From Apiosordaria backusii (Eukaryota > Ascomycota > Sordariomycetes > Sordariales > Lasiosphaeriaceae): 64,000 nucleotides of DNA. Position 1 is the stretch's first letter. Each line of letters starts with the position of its first letter. The translations under genes were made by a program, and so were the position numbers. Positions 9,692-19,643 of this stretch are shown here, in pieces. Below the pieces are notes generated by a model. That model was not told the origin of the DNA. It saw only the letters and a list, made by a program, of their open reading frames with translations, and did no database searches. The stretch covers positions 390,501 through 454,500 of the forward strand of contig JAUKTV010000006.1 of assembly GCA_030549205.1 (NCBI GenBank), in the 5' to 3' direction.

Positions 9692-12600
9692 AGGACCACG
9701 AGCTACACATCAGCGAGGTCGCTGCGGCACAGAGGAGGGGCATGAAAGACAAAAGATTGCGAGTGACGGCACGTTGGAAGAGTTTCCAAACGCAAGCACT
9801 CGTGGACAGTGGAGCAGAAGCGGACTTGATTTCACCAAGATTTGTACAACAAGCCCGGGTTCCATGGAGAAAGAAGGAGGAAGAGGTCGTCATGAAAGGA
9901 CCCTTCCCCACGCAGTTGGTGAGCAGAGAGACGCTACCACTGGACATCACAGTGTCGGGAAAAACAACGACAGTGATTTTCGACATCGTGGACATGGGGC
10001 CAGAAAAGGACATGATCCTGGGGCAGCCATGGCACGAGGACTACAACCCAGACATCGACTGGAAGGATGGTGGCCACCTACGACCGAGGACATATCGGGA
10101 GTACCCAACCAACGATGGGAGATCAGGAGCACGGCAGGAGCAGAGTGCGGGACAAGCACCCTCCACGGCACCACCGCAAGAGACACGGGAAATATTAGTG
10201 TACTCAATCGACACAGGCGGCAAGATCGAAGAAGTAGGGTTGGTAGGAACAGTTGCGTTGATGGAAATTGCGGCAGCAATGAAGGACAAATACGCCTACT
10301 ACAACAACATACGGAAGGACGAGAAGAAGGGAGTGCCATCGGAGTATCAAGGACATCCGGTGTTCACGGCAAAACACCTTCAGGGTCTACCAGAGAGGGG
10401 ACCATGGGACCATGAGATCAAGCTCAAGGAAGGAGCAAAGCTCAAGCTCTTCCAGGTCTACCACACCAACGACAAGCAGAGTGAGGAGTTACGGAAGTAT
10501 TTGGACGAAAATATCAAGAGAGGACACATCAGACCATCCACATCGCCAGCTGGATATCCTGTTTTCTTCGTGCCGAAGAAAGATGGGAGTCCGCGACTGT
10601 GTGTGGATTATCGACAGCTGAATCAGGAGACGGTGAAGAACGGTTACCCACTACCGCTGATTTCGCGATTGCGAAGTCAACTGTCAGGGGCACAATGGTT
10701 CACCAGACTTGATATGCCAGTCGGGTACGCGCACATACGAATCAAGGAGGGAGACGAATGGAAGACAGCTTTTCGCACGCCTTACGGGCATTTCGAGTAC
10801 CTCGTTATGCCGTTCGGGCTCACCAATGCACCAGCAACTTTCCAGGCCCTCGTTGATCACACGATTCGCCAGTATCTCGACAAAACAGCAGTTTGTTACC
10901 TCGACGACGTTCTCATCTACTCACGCACTCTGGAAGAACACAAACAGCACGTCAAGGAAATTTTGGACGCGCTACATGGAGCAGGACTATCGGTCAACAA
11001 GGACAAGAGCGAGTTCCATGTGCAGGAGACGGTCTATCTCGGGTATCTGATCTCGCCGGGAGAAGTGCGAATGGAACCAGGGAAGATCGCGGCAGTCAAG
11101 GACTGGCCGAGACCACAGGGAGAAACACCCGAACGGCTGAAGACAAGAGTTCGAGAGTTTCTGGGGTTCACCAATTTCTATCGAATGTTCATACGGAACT
11201 ACGGCGCCATTGCAAAACCATTGAACGACCTAACCAAGAAGGACGCCGAGTTCAAGTGGAAAGAAGAACAGGAAGAGGCTTTTCAGGCCATCAAAAACGC
11301 CATCGTGGCGGACCCAGTACTCAAGCTTCCGGATCCAGGACGACCTTTCGAAGTTGAGACAGACGCTTCCGACTACGCCATCGGAGGACAGCTAGGACAA
11401 CGAGACCAGGACGGGAAGTTGCACCCGGTAGCATTCTTTTCGAAGAAGCTGGAGGGACCACGCAAGAACTACCCAATCCACGACAAGGAGCTGCTTGCCA
11501 TCATCGAGGCTTTTGAGGAATGGAGACCCTATCTCAGCGGTACCAACTACGAGGTTCAGGTCTACACGGATCACAAAAACTTGAAGTATTTCACTACTAC
11601 CAAGGTCCTCAACGCCAGGCAAGGCAGGTGGTCAGAATTCCTGTCTGAGTTCAATTTTCAGATCCATTACAAGAAGGGATCCGAGAATGCGAGAGCGGAC
11701 GCTCTAAGCAGAAGGGCGGACCACCACGAGGAGAAAGTGGCAGAAGAATCACCACCCCTGCTGCAAGAAACAGCAGAAGGCACACTGAGGCATCCACTTC
11801 AGCAGTGGGCAGAATGTTGCGCAGTGTACCGAGAAGAATCAACGACCCACAGGTATCAGAGCAGTGTCAGCAACAACGACCAGGAACGATGGATGGAGTT
11901 GGAGTCTCTGGGGATTCAGAAGGACGACAACTACCGGCTTTGGTACAACAACCGGGCCTACGTCGACCCAGAGCAGCGGAAGACACTGGTTCAGGAAATC
12001 CACGAGTCGAAGCTCGGAGGACACATGGGAGTGGCCAAGACGACAGAAAAGATCAAACAACATTTCAACTGGCCAGGATTGAAGAAGGACGTAGAAGAGA
12101 CTCTACGGGAATGTGACCTCTGCAGAAGAACAAGGGCAGAAAGGCACAAACCATACGGATTCTTGGAACCATTGCCAGTGGCAGAACAACCCTGGAGCTC
12201 GGTGTCAATGGATTTCATCACCAAGCTTCCAGTTTCCAAGGATACAACCACAGGCGTCAAGTACGACAGCATCTTGACGGTAGTCGACAGGCTCACCAAG
12301 TGGGCGTATTTCCTACCCCACAAAGAGACCTGGACGGCGGAACAGTTGGCGGATGTGGTGTTTCGGAACGTTACAGCGACACACACATGGCCAAGGGAAT
12401 TCATCACGGATCGCGACACCAAGTTCGTATCGAAGTTTTGGAAGGCTCTGATGGAGTCAGTGGGAGTGAAGAGCAAGACGTCGTCAGCGTACCATCCGCA
12501 GACAGACGGGCAAACAGAAAGACTCAACCAGATTGTGGAACAATATCTTCGGAACTACATCAATTTCGAGCAAGACAACTGGGTTGAACTCTTGCCAGCA

Positions 12601-13401
12601 GCACAGCTCGCGTACAACACGGCACCCACGGAAACGACAAAGGTTACGCCATTCTTCGCGAATTACGGCTTTGAGGCAGATCTACGGCAAGGGCCAGAAG
12701 CAAGAGTGCCTAGAGCGGCAGTCAAGGCAGGCAAGCTGCACATGCTGCACGCCAGACTCAGGAAAGAACTCGAGTTCGTCAGAGAACGGATGCGCAAATA
12801 TTACAACACAAAGCGGCTCGAGGGACCTCGCCTGAGGGAGGGAGATAAAGTGTTTCTGTCAACACGAAATTTGCGAACAAAACGACCAAGCAAGAAGCTG
12901 GACCACAGGAGAGTGGGACCCTTCACGGTCGAAAAGAAGATATCAGAGACAGCATACAAGCTCAAGCTGCCTGATACAATGCGACTACGATCAAACTCCT
13001 TTCACGTTTCACTCTTGGAACCGGCACCACGGACGGCTAATCTGGACACACGTGTGGAGGCTGCAGACGAGGAAGAGGAGTACGATGTAGAAGAAGTGTT
13101 GGATTCTCGCATTAACAACAAACGGCTGGAGTACCTCGTTAGCTGGCTGGACTACCCAGACACGGATAACTCATGGGAGCCTGCTACGAACCTCAACTGC
13201 CCTGAGAAATTGGAGGAGTTCCACCGGAGGAATCCCGGGCGGCCGAGGGCGACGAAGGACCAAGGGGAAGTTGGGGGTCCAGGAATAAGTCGTCGGCAGG
13301 GGCAGCGGCACCAAGGTCAGGAAACGGCCAGTCAGGCAAGACCGAGGGCCAGTCGGAGAGGTCGGCACCAGGAGCAACGACGGCGGGGGGATCAAGTGTA
13401 G
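9559..13401 (+). CDS. pol: G1 Pol: protease-RT-RNase H-integrase-chromodomain
   Basis: Open -1 frame relative to gag. The nominal start is a GTG; real expression probably begins by frameshifting at 9649-9655. Domains (numbered from 9559): aspartic protease DSGA at about 83; RT with DYRQLNQETVKNGYPLP and catalytic YLDD at 447-450; RNase H (VETDASDYAIGG, Asp602); integrase HHCC zinc finger (His815...Cys852); catalytic core Asp885, Asp951 and Glu987 with DD35E spacing; GPF-type IN C-terminus; chromodomain at about 1174-1226 (EYDVEEVLDSRI...YLVSWLDYPDTDNSWEP); Arg/Gln-rich tail. All key residues are present. The last 209 nt overlap the antisense gene, and the tail after the chromodomain is unrelated to that of G2. 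Confidence 0.96.
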   Translation: MEGSPTTMVSRFRTAGQFGEGGRSGGSTTVGKRVTAFRGGRKPLKDHELHISEVAAAQRRGMKDKRLRVTARWKSFQTQALVDSGAEADLISPRFVQQARVPWRKKEEEVVMKGPFPTQLVSRETLPLDITVSGKTTTVIFDIVDMGPEKDMILGQPWHEDYNPDIDWKDGGHLRPRTYREYPTNDGRSGARQEQSAGQAPSTAPPQETREILVYSIDTGGKIEEVGLVGTVALMEIAAAMKDKYAYYNNIRKDEKKGVPSEYQGHPVFTAKHLQGLPERGPWDHEIKLKEGAKLKLFQVYHTNDKQSEELRKYLDENIKRGHIRPSTSPAGYPVFFVPKKDGSPRLCVDYRQLNQETVKNGYPLPLISRLRSQLSGAQWFTRLDMPVGYAHIRIKEGDEWKTAFRTPYGHFEYLVMPFGLTNAPATFQALVDHTIRQYLDKTAVCYLDDVLIYSRTLEEHKQHVKEILDALHGAGLSVNKDKSEFHVQETVYLGYLISPGEVRMEPGKIAAVKDWPRPQGETPERLKTRVREFLGFTNFYRMFIRNYGAIAKPLNDLTKKDAEFKWKEEQEEAFQAIKNAIVADPVLKLPDPGRPFEVETDASDYAIGGQLGQRDQDGKLHPVAFFSKKLEGPRKNYPIHDKELLAIIEAFEEWRPYLSGTNYEVQVYTDHKNLKYFTTTKVLNARQGRWSEFLSEFNFQIHYKKGSENARADALSRRADHHEEKVAEESPPLLQETAEGTLRHPLQQWAECCAVYREESTTHRYQSSVSNNDQERWMELESLGIQKDDNYRLWYNNRAYVDPEQRKTLVQEIHESKLGGHMGVAKTTEKIKQHFNWPGLKKDVEETLRECDLCRRTRAERHKPYGFLEPLPVAEQPWSSVSMDFITKLPVSKDTTTGVKYDSILTVVDRLTKWAYFLPHKETWTAEQLADVVFRNVTATHTWPREFITDRDTKFVSKFWKALMESVGVKSKTSSAYHPQTDGQTERLNQIVEQYLRNYINFEQDNWVELLPAAQLAYNTAPTETTKVTPFFANYGFEADLRQGPEARVPRAAVKAGKLHMLHARLRKELEFVRERMRKYYNTKRLEGPRLREGDKVFLSTRNLRTKRPSKKLDHRRVGPFTVEKKISETAYKLKLPDTMRLRSNSFHVSLLEPAPRTANLDTRVEAADEEEEYDVEEVLDSRINNKRLEYLVSWLDYPDTDNSWEPATNLNCPEKLEEFHRRNPGRPRATKDQGEVGGPGISRRQGQRHQGQETASQARPRASRRGRHQEQRRRGDQV
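9649..9680 (+). promoter_or_regulatory. -1 ribosomal frameshift signal between gag and pol
   Basis: Heptamer GGGAAAA (9649-9655) sits in gag phase as G GGA AAA, fitting X XXY YYZ. A 6-nt spacer follows, then a 6-bp GC-rich stem (CGGCCT 9662-9667 with AGGCCG 9675-9680, 7-nt loop). Slippage gives exactly the pol frame. The whole signal is preserved in G2 (54169-54200). Confidence 0.75.
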
Positions 13402-13884
13402 GCGCGACCTCGCCAATGATGGCAGCACCCCGTTCCGACAAGTGCCGCTTCTGTTGGCGAAGGCGGGACAAGCAAGCAACGGCTTCCTGCGCTTTGCGCG
13501 TAGCCTCTTCGGCTTCACGGTGGGCGTCCAGAAGTCGCTGTTCGGCAGCTAACTCCGCTGAAGACAAACGATGGTGTTCGGCAACCAGGCGTTCAACTAA
13601 ACAAGGTTAGCCGGAACACTAACAAGGGGGAGGACCAACCAACGTGTGGCAGTGGGAGTACCCGACGCGTCGCAGGTGCGGGCCCGACGCACACACTCGC
13701 CGCAACGAGAGGAACGCTCATGAAGACGACAAGTTAAGCCATGGGCGGCGCAAAAAGAGCAGGGCATGATGATGAAGCCTTCAAGATCGATAAAGGCAGC
13801 TAAAGCTAAACGACGACGGTGTTGCTGACTGACGTTCGGAGCAGGAGTCTGCAGGGACTTGGAAACTCTGAAGGGGTCAGACAT
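13193..13884 (-). CDS. G1 antisense gene: Zn2Cys6-like, coiled-coil, acidic-tail protein (one intron)
   Basis: Exon 1 is 13884-13662 and exon 2 is 13596-13193, joined across a 65-nt intron (13661-13597: GTACTC donor, GCTAAC branch, TTTAG acceptor). Spliced length is 627 nt, giving 208 residues with no stop. Cysteines at 42, 45, 52, 61, 64 and 71 fit C-x2-C-x6-C-x8-C-x2-C-x6-C, the fungal binuclear zinc-cluster spacing, though the basic residues usual after the second Cys are weak (CAAHGLTC). A coiled coil (AAEQRLLDAHREAEEATRKA) follows, then an acidic/aromatic tail (DLSDWPSVLPDWPFPDL). This is a transcription-factor-like layout. The ATG lies 121 nt from the 3' LTR U3, which may supply its promoter. 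The last 209 nt overlap pol. A homologue of 224 aa occurs at the same place in G2. Confidence 0.72.
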
Positions 13885-13990
13885 GACGAACGTCAGTAGG
13901 AAGGAGAAGGTGAAGAAGGAGTACTTGCCTTGGGAATGGTGAGAAGAGAAGGAGAAGCAAAAGAGGACTTGGCCGCCGAGACGTCGGCCT

Positions 13991-14005
13991 GGGGAGGGAG
14001 CATCG
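13991..14005 (+). other. G1 polypurine tract
   Basis: GGGGAGGGAG (13991-14000) followed by CATCG precedes the 3' LTR. This would be the plus-strand primer for reverse transcription. The equivalent in G2 is at 49875-49889. A GC-rich block just upstream (GGCCGACGTCTCGGCGGCC on the minus strand) is conserved in both elements although their surroundings diverge. Confidence 0.7.
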
Positions 14006-14408
14006 TGTCACAACCTTAACGTCGGGAACGGTGGAGCAGTGCAAGGTCACCAGCCAATCAGAACAAGGACACGGCAGCCCAGGCGAGCACGGATAATAAG
14101 ACTGAGGGACACAGTGACCGCAGGAGCATAACCAATAGGGAAGCACAGAGGGATCATAGCGATCATTGTGATCATTGGGGAAGAGCGGAATGATCACCAT
14201 GATCGGGAAAATCACAGGTCTATATATACGGAGGAACTAGGTAGCTGGTAGATAGTTCCGCAGTATGCAATCACAGCTTGTATTCACGGTATCTTGTGTT
14301 TACATTGAGACATCTTGTTGTGCACTGTTTAGCTGCACCGAACCAATTGTCAGAAGTTACCTTCAACCGAGTATCCCTTTCAGAGGTTCTGTACAGGGGT
14401 TCGTCACA
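14006..14408 (+). repeat. G1 3' LTR (403 bp)
   Basis: Appears identical to 7076-7478 by eye. It is followed by the TTTAT duplication. Its U3 borders the antisense gene head to head. Confidence 0.97.
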
Positions 14409-14413
14409 TTTAT

Positions 14414-15795
14414 ACAGTTTAAAGAAATCTTTACTTTTATAATAATAGAATTTTACTAGCATTCTTATTACCTTTAAATATAAGGCAATGCCTTATAAGC
14501 AGTATTACTATATAAAGAATAGAGTTATTATCTTCTTTTATATAAATAATATTATAATTACCTTTTTATAAGGAAAATAGTACTTTATAAATAAATTAAT
14601 AAAAGGACTTTAAACCTACTTTACCCTATAAAAAGAAGAGAGCCTTTAATAGTTTTTAAATATAAAAGTATTAAAAGATAAGTTAACTAAATTAGTTTGG
14701 CTTTTTTAATATAAATATATTAGTAAACTTACTTATTTTAATAACAATCCTTTTAAAAAAAAGCCTTAGACTTTAATAACTAATAAGAAGCTAGCTTTTA
14801 ATAAAAGAATAGCTATTTATAAGTAAATTTACTACTATTAATAATTTATTAGCTTTCTTCTTTATATAGCTGTTATTAGCAGGCTAAATATCACCTTTAT
14901 AGTCTTTAAATTAACTAGCTTTAATATAAATCCTAATACAGTCTATTAGTTTACTATTAAATAAATATTAGGCTACTTATTATTAATTAATATCTATATA
15001 TTAAAGTTAAAAGGTAAAGATACCTTTAAAGTCTTTTCTAATACTTTATTTACAAATAACCTTATTAATTAAAAAAACTTATAAGCCTATATAATAAGGC
15101 TTTTTAATAGTATCGTCAGTTAAAAAGCTAATAAATAAAATACTATTATTATCTTAACTATAAAAGTAAAGCTCTTAGCTTTATTATAGGCTATTAAAAA
15201 GGTTATATATAAGATCTACTTAATATAGAAATTAAATATAAAATTAGATAACAATAGTAAAATTAAAGTATAATATAATAATATTTAAACTATTTAGCTA
15301 ATAACTACAAACCTTAATACTTTATAAATAAAACTCCAGCATATCGATATTTATAATTACTAACTTTAAGAAAGGCAATAGTAAAAGGAAATCTTAATAA
15401 AATATTTAACTACTAAAAAGATACTAACTAATAGCTTAATAAAGGCATTTATAAAAGAAAAATTTACTAAATTTAAGGACTTTATTAGAATAAAGAATAT
15501 AAAGGACTTAATTAGAAAGTAAAAGTTAAAAGAAAAGGACTTAAAGTTATTAAAAGATATTAAAAAAGAAAAAGAAAGTAGGGAAGTTAAGAAGCTATAG
15601 TTTATAAAGAATAAAAATTAAGCAATAACTGTAATTAAGAAAAAGGCTAATAGGTATAGTCTGGACTTAATAGATACTATAAAATAGAGTAGAACGGCAA
15701 TATTATAAAAAGGAAAGGAATTTAGAAAAAAACAGGCTTTAGGTTTATAGTAATAGGCACTTAACGGCCTTAAGTAAAGCATTAGTTAGAAGGTA
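14414..15795 (+). pseudogene. Element A RT (3' part)-RNase H, RIP-destroyed
   Basis: Continues the RT frame cut at 7075: SLKKSLLL, then a FFYINNIII block (14533-14559) where copia RT has FFYVDDI. A TTKKILTNSLIKAF segment near 15400 corresponds to the ADGLTKAL terminus of copia RNase H. About 100 further residues (15480-15760), rich in Lys/Glu, read through RIP-type stops as a coiled-coil-like C-terminal extension. It is non-functional. Confidence 0.8.
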
Positions 15796-15947
15796 TATTA
15801 GATTAGTATAGAAGGCCTACTATTAAGGAAATTAAGACCTTAGCAGTAGGACCTAAACTATACAGTTCGGAAGTCCGTACCTACCTGGGCTTCCTCCTAT
15901 ATATAATACCAGAATTAACAGAGTTTTGCCCACAATATTGTTCCACA
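15796..15947 (+). repeat. Element A 3' LTR (152 bp)
   Basis: Partner of 2598-2749. The right terminus ttccaca is less RIPped than the left copy. The following TTTCC is the target duplication. Confidence 0.9.
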
Positions 15948-16311
15948 TTTCCCATACAAAGTTACAGGTAGGCCGCCGAAAGGTACATTTCCTTAGCTCT
16001 ACATAGTACGGATTGATAAAGTGCATAGCACAACAATGCCGTCTCCATATAAAAACAGCATCCATCCCAGAAACTTGCCGAAATAAAACGAGAAGAGTGT
16101 TGCAATTTGAATATAGTATAACACTGAACAGGGCCGACGATATCGCCTTGCCTTACACAGCTCTCCCAGCCCCAACCTCGATCCAAGTTCTCATCCTTGC
16201 GCTAGGGAAGCCAAGCGATGGCATATTGGGCTGGATTGCATGAGAAGGAAACCTAACCCAGTTTCTGCTCTCCGTTGACCTTGAGGCCGGCGATGAAAAT
16301 AGCTAAGCTGT

Positions 16312-17437
16312 AATCAAGCAACACAGGTTTCAGCGTTACTCCGCCCTTTCGTACATCTGGAGCTACCCGAGGAATCCCAAAACCATCTATTTGGACAGTC
16401 GCCTGTTTCCTGTTACACAAAAACTACACGCAGCGCTCCGGTCAGTACGCAAGATGCATAAAGGGTCCGTTTGTGGGTTGACGCGATCTGCATCAATCAG
16501 ACAGACCATGAGGAGAAGAGGATTCAGATCGGGTTTATGAGAAGGGTGTACTAACAGGTCAAGAAGGTAGTTGCTTTTGTTCCGCAAACCCAAAGAGGCG
16601 CAGAGGATGTTTGGGAGATGGCAAGGAACACCTGGCGCGCCAACGAGTGAGTAGCTCCCAACGACCGACGGGATGGACCTTCAGATGAATTTCCGGGAGG
16701 CTGACCGTTAGAGGCAGCGTCTGACGACACGAACGAAAGAGATCTGTGGAAAAGACGAGAGGCAATTTGGAATACAGACACCTCCAAGTTCCTCGAGCGT
16801 TTCCGACTGCCGGCGATAGGCAGTACGCTGTGGGATTTGTGGTGGCGATTTTTTGCGTCGCTATACTTTGGGCGTATTTGGATCTTGCAGGAATTCGCCT
16901 GGGCAAAAACACTTAGGTCATGCTTCGGTACTACTTTCGTTGACAATGTCCCAGTCATCTTCGCATGTGATGGTTTCAGGGAGCATACTGGAGGCACTAA
17001 CTGTGAATATTTGCAGCGACATGATGAGATCCTGGCTTAGAAGTAACTACATCCAATCGTCAAGGGGGTTACGCTGTGCTTTAGTTATGATACTGGAAAA
17101 ATAAAGCACGAGAGTGGGAGTCCTTTGAAATTTACTGATCTATTAGCTTAGGCGCAGCCCTTTTTCGGCTACAAATCTAAGAGATAAGCTGTATGTTTTG
17201 CTTGGGCCTGCCAGTGACCGGCAGAAATTCGTAAAGCATGTTAGCTATAAGCCTTATAAGACGCCTTTTAAGGTATTTATCAAGTTTGCAGGACTGTTAA
17301 TTGCAACGGGACATAGTGAAACTATCCTTCCCTTTGCAGGCATATCTGAGCCGTCGATGTATGACCTTGAGCTAGCATCGGTAAGAGACTTCCATTCCAG
17401 AGATTTACTTGATTACCGCCATTGCTCCCACCTATGA
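16312..17437 (+). pseudogene. HET-domain gene, frameshifted and stopped
   Basis: The HET domain is readable in order on the plus strand. YSALSYIW and an FPVTQKLHAALRSVR block (16330-16460) are followed by a frameshift near 16470. Then come LWVDAICINQTDHEEKRIQI (16471-16530), an in-frame TAA near 16552 and a TGA further on. LWDLWWRFF and YFGRIWILQEFAWAKTL (16830-16915) follow. After 17170 a DKLYVLLGPASD block leads into an FKVFIKFAGLLI region. These match the ALSYvWG, WiDaiCINQ, WfxRvWviQEialA and DkvyGLLGla blocks of HET proteins. Composition is normal, so decay here is by indel and substitution rather than dense RIP. HET proteins act in vegetative incompatibility; this copy cannot make a full protein. 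Confidence 0.75.
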
Positions 17438-17440
17438 CCG

Positions 17441-18275
17441 ACCTCGCCGTCATTAAAATAAAGCTATTACCATTTATAAAAAAGTTTCGCTTCGCCTTAC
17501 CTTCACTTCGCACATAGTAAGCCTTAAAACCCTCCTTCGACACACTCTCGACAAGGAAGGCTTGAAGCGCCCACCCCCATACTTACACGCCCTCCATAAT
17601 CATAGCACTTTCACTGCTCTCGCGCCCCTGCGTTGACGAAGCGAACTCTCCGTGACCCACGGAGACGTGCTTGCTGGGTTCAACTGTTGGTCATCCTCCT
17701 GGGTATGCCCAGACTTCCCGCTTGATCAGTTCGCGCATTCATGCCTTGCCACCTCCTGTACCCTCCACGCACCAACATAATTGGATACTGCCACGGCGGT
17801 TCATGATTATCTGTGACATGACCTGCAGGTGTAACGCCAGGAGAAGGTTGCCTTATCTCACTCCATTATTTGGGATATCGGATGTTTACTGTTTTAGACT
17901 CGAGCGCTTGATGAAGCCACTGATAAAGAGACAGTTTCCTTGCAAAACAACTACCTCTATTTATTATTAAATGAGTGACTATAGCTAAATTCTCTCCTTA
18001 GACACATATAACCATACTGGCTTGAGGATACAGAATGAAAGACAGTATATAAGCACCGGTAAACCAAATCCGAAAACAAACTTGATAATTGGACTTCCAA
18101 TTCTATCCCCCATCAATTCTGACCTAGATGCCGGATCAACATATTAGCGGCTAGGCTTGACACGCATTTAATGAGAGATTCGGAAAGGGGGAAAGGGTGA
18201 ATGGAATGAGTGGCATTGTCAGAACACTCGTGTAATCTGACATACAATCTTCACATTTTGCACCATCCTCTGTCT
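17441..18275. other. Non-coding stretch between HET pseudogene and element B
   Basis: Near-normal composition. A 99-residue open frame at 17671-17970 shows no recognisable motif and I do not call it. It ends at the GCCTA duplication (18276-18280) of element B. Confidence 0.4.
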
Positions 18276-18280
18276 GCCTA

Positions 18281-18612
18281 TATAACAAAGGCTGTAATAT
18301 TAAAGCTTAGAACAGTGGTTCGATTTAGTAATAATCTTCAGTAGCCTCAAAGTCTGTAATAAAGAAAGAAGAAAAGACTAAGAATACAATTAAATTTATA
18401 GGATATATATTTATCCTCTAGCTAGTAGTCTATACTTTAATAGCCTTAAGCTACTATTAAGTTTTCTATAACTATTAAAATCCTATTCTTAACTGCTAAG
18501 CTTATAGCCTTTTAATGACTAACTTATAAGATTTAGTTAATTCTATAATCTATCCTTTAAGTCTTTAAAGTAAATGCTTAAAAGTAGTTAATTAGTTAAT
18601 TAATATATAATA
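18281..18612 (-). repeat. Element B left LTR (3' LTR, 332 bp)
   Basis: Aligns over its full length with 29415-29746. This copy is the more heavily RIPped of the two. Confidence 0.88.
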
Positions 18613-19643
18613 CTATCTCCTTCTTTTTTATACTTAACTATAAACTAGTAATAACTTTATAAACTAAAATAAAAGTCTTTAAACTTTTTAAAATACTTAT
18701 TATAAAAAGTTTAAACTATTACTTTAACTTTATTATTATAAAAATAATTATAAAGTTCTTATATTTAATATCTTTATTTTAATAATCCTTTTTACTTAAT
18801 TAAATACTTAATTTTATTATTTATTATAATCAAATCTATTACCTTTTTTACTTAATAGTCTTTTACCTTTATTAAAGCTACTTCCTATAAGACTTAATTT
18901 AAATTAAGTAATACCTATTTACTAATATAATAAGGTTTAATAAAGGAAATATAAAAGGTATTATAAATTTACTAATACTTAAGGAAAGTTAATTAAATAG
19001 TAGTAAGTAAAATTACCTTTTAAATTTTAAATAAACCTAATATCTTTTTATTTAACTTTTTAAAAGGTCAGTAAATTTTAATATATTTAATATTAAGTAT
19101 TATAAGTTAATTTTATTTAAAGGTAAGTACTTCCTTTTTCTTTTAATCTACTTAATGTTTTATATATTTTTAGGCTTTTTCTAAAGATTTCTATATTTTT
19201 TTATAAACTTAAATTATTTAATAAATATAAAGCTAGCTTTAAAGGTTATAAACTAAGATATTAAAAGAAGGATTATTTATAGTAAAGTAATAGCTATAGT
19301 TAATAAAGAAAAGTAATATCTTAGTTAATAACTTATAAATATTATTATATATAAACTTTACTAAGGGAAGTAATTTATATTAGTTAACTATTTTTTAATT
19401 AATAAAAGTATAGAAATATATCTTTAATTTTTAATTAATAACTTTAATTTAACTATTAGTCTATAAGTAAAATATAGTACTTATATAACTCTTAATACTA
19501 ATAAGCTTTAAAAAGTCCTTTTATAAATAGACTATAAAGTAAAAATTACAGTTAAAAATAATATCTATAGAGACATTATAGAGTTGCTAATATTTATAAA
19601 TAAAGGTTTTAATTAAGTTATTAATTTTTTTAACCTTAATATA
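18613..19643 (-). pseudogene. Element B integrase C-terminal region, RIP-destroyed
   Basis: TA-rich DNA with many stops. The minus-strand reading around 18950-19200 shows a gypsy integrase GPF-type terminus. Element C begins at 19644. Confidence 0.6.

Larger units (their letters stand above)
7076..14408 (+). mobile_element. G1: intact Ty3/gypsy chromovirus with antisense gene
   Basis: A 7333-bp element with 403-bp LTRs that look identical over their full length, flanked by TTTAT (7071-7075 and 14409-14413). It carries open gag and pol frames, a polypurine tract and a chromodomain at the Pol C-terminus. Base composition is normal and there is no RIP. It sits inside the RT of element A and is therefore younger. 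Its Gag-Pol closely matches G2 at 49462-56750, but the antisense gene and U3 differ. The element looks potentially autonomous and recently inserted. Confidence 0.97.
2598..15947 (+). mobile_element. Element A: RIP-degraded Ty1/copia retrotransposon interrupted by G1
   Basis: Both ends are 152-bp LTRs (2598-2749 and 15796-15947) flanked by a perfect 5-bp duplication TTTCC (2593-2597 and 15948-15952). The LTR starts TG (TA in the RIPped 3' copy) and ends CA/TA. The interior is extremely TA-rich with almost no CpA. Despite stops it reads as copia pol on the plus strand: a DVVNAF-like block just before 7075, a KALYGL-like block spanning the insertion, YVDD decayed to YINN at 14539-14550, and an ADGLTK-like RNase H terminus near 15400. 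Removing G1 (7076-14408 plus one TTTAT) leaves about 6.0 kb, normal for copia. Confidence 0.9.

Noticed and set aside
13877..14215. Minus-strand open frame across the G1 3' LTR, and its twin at 7040-7285
   Set aside because: Present in both LTR copies, lies in U3, lacks any motif and is cut differently by each flank.
15953..16300. Small minus-strand ORFs near the right flank of element A
   Set aside because: They run from the LTR into the flank in several overlapping frames and have no recognisable features.
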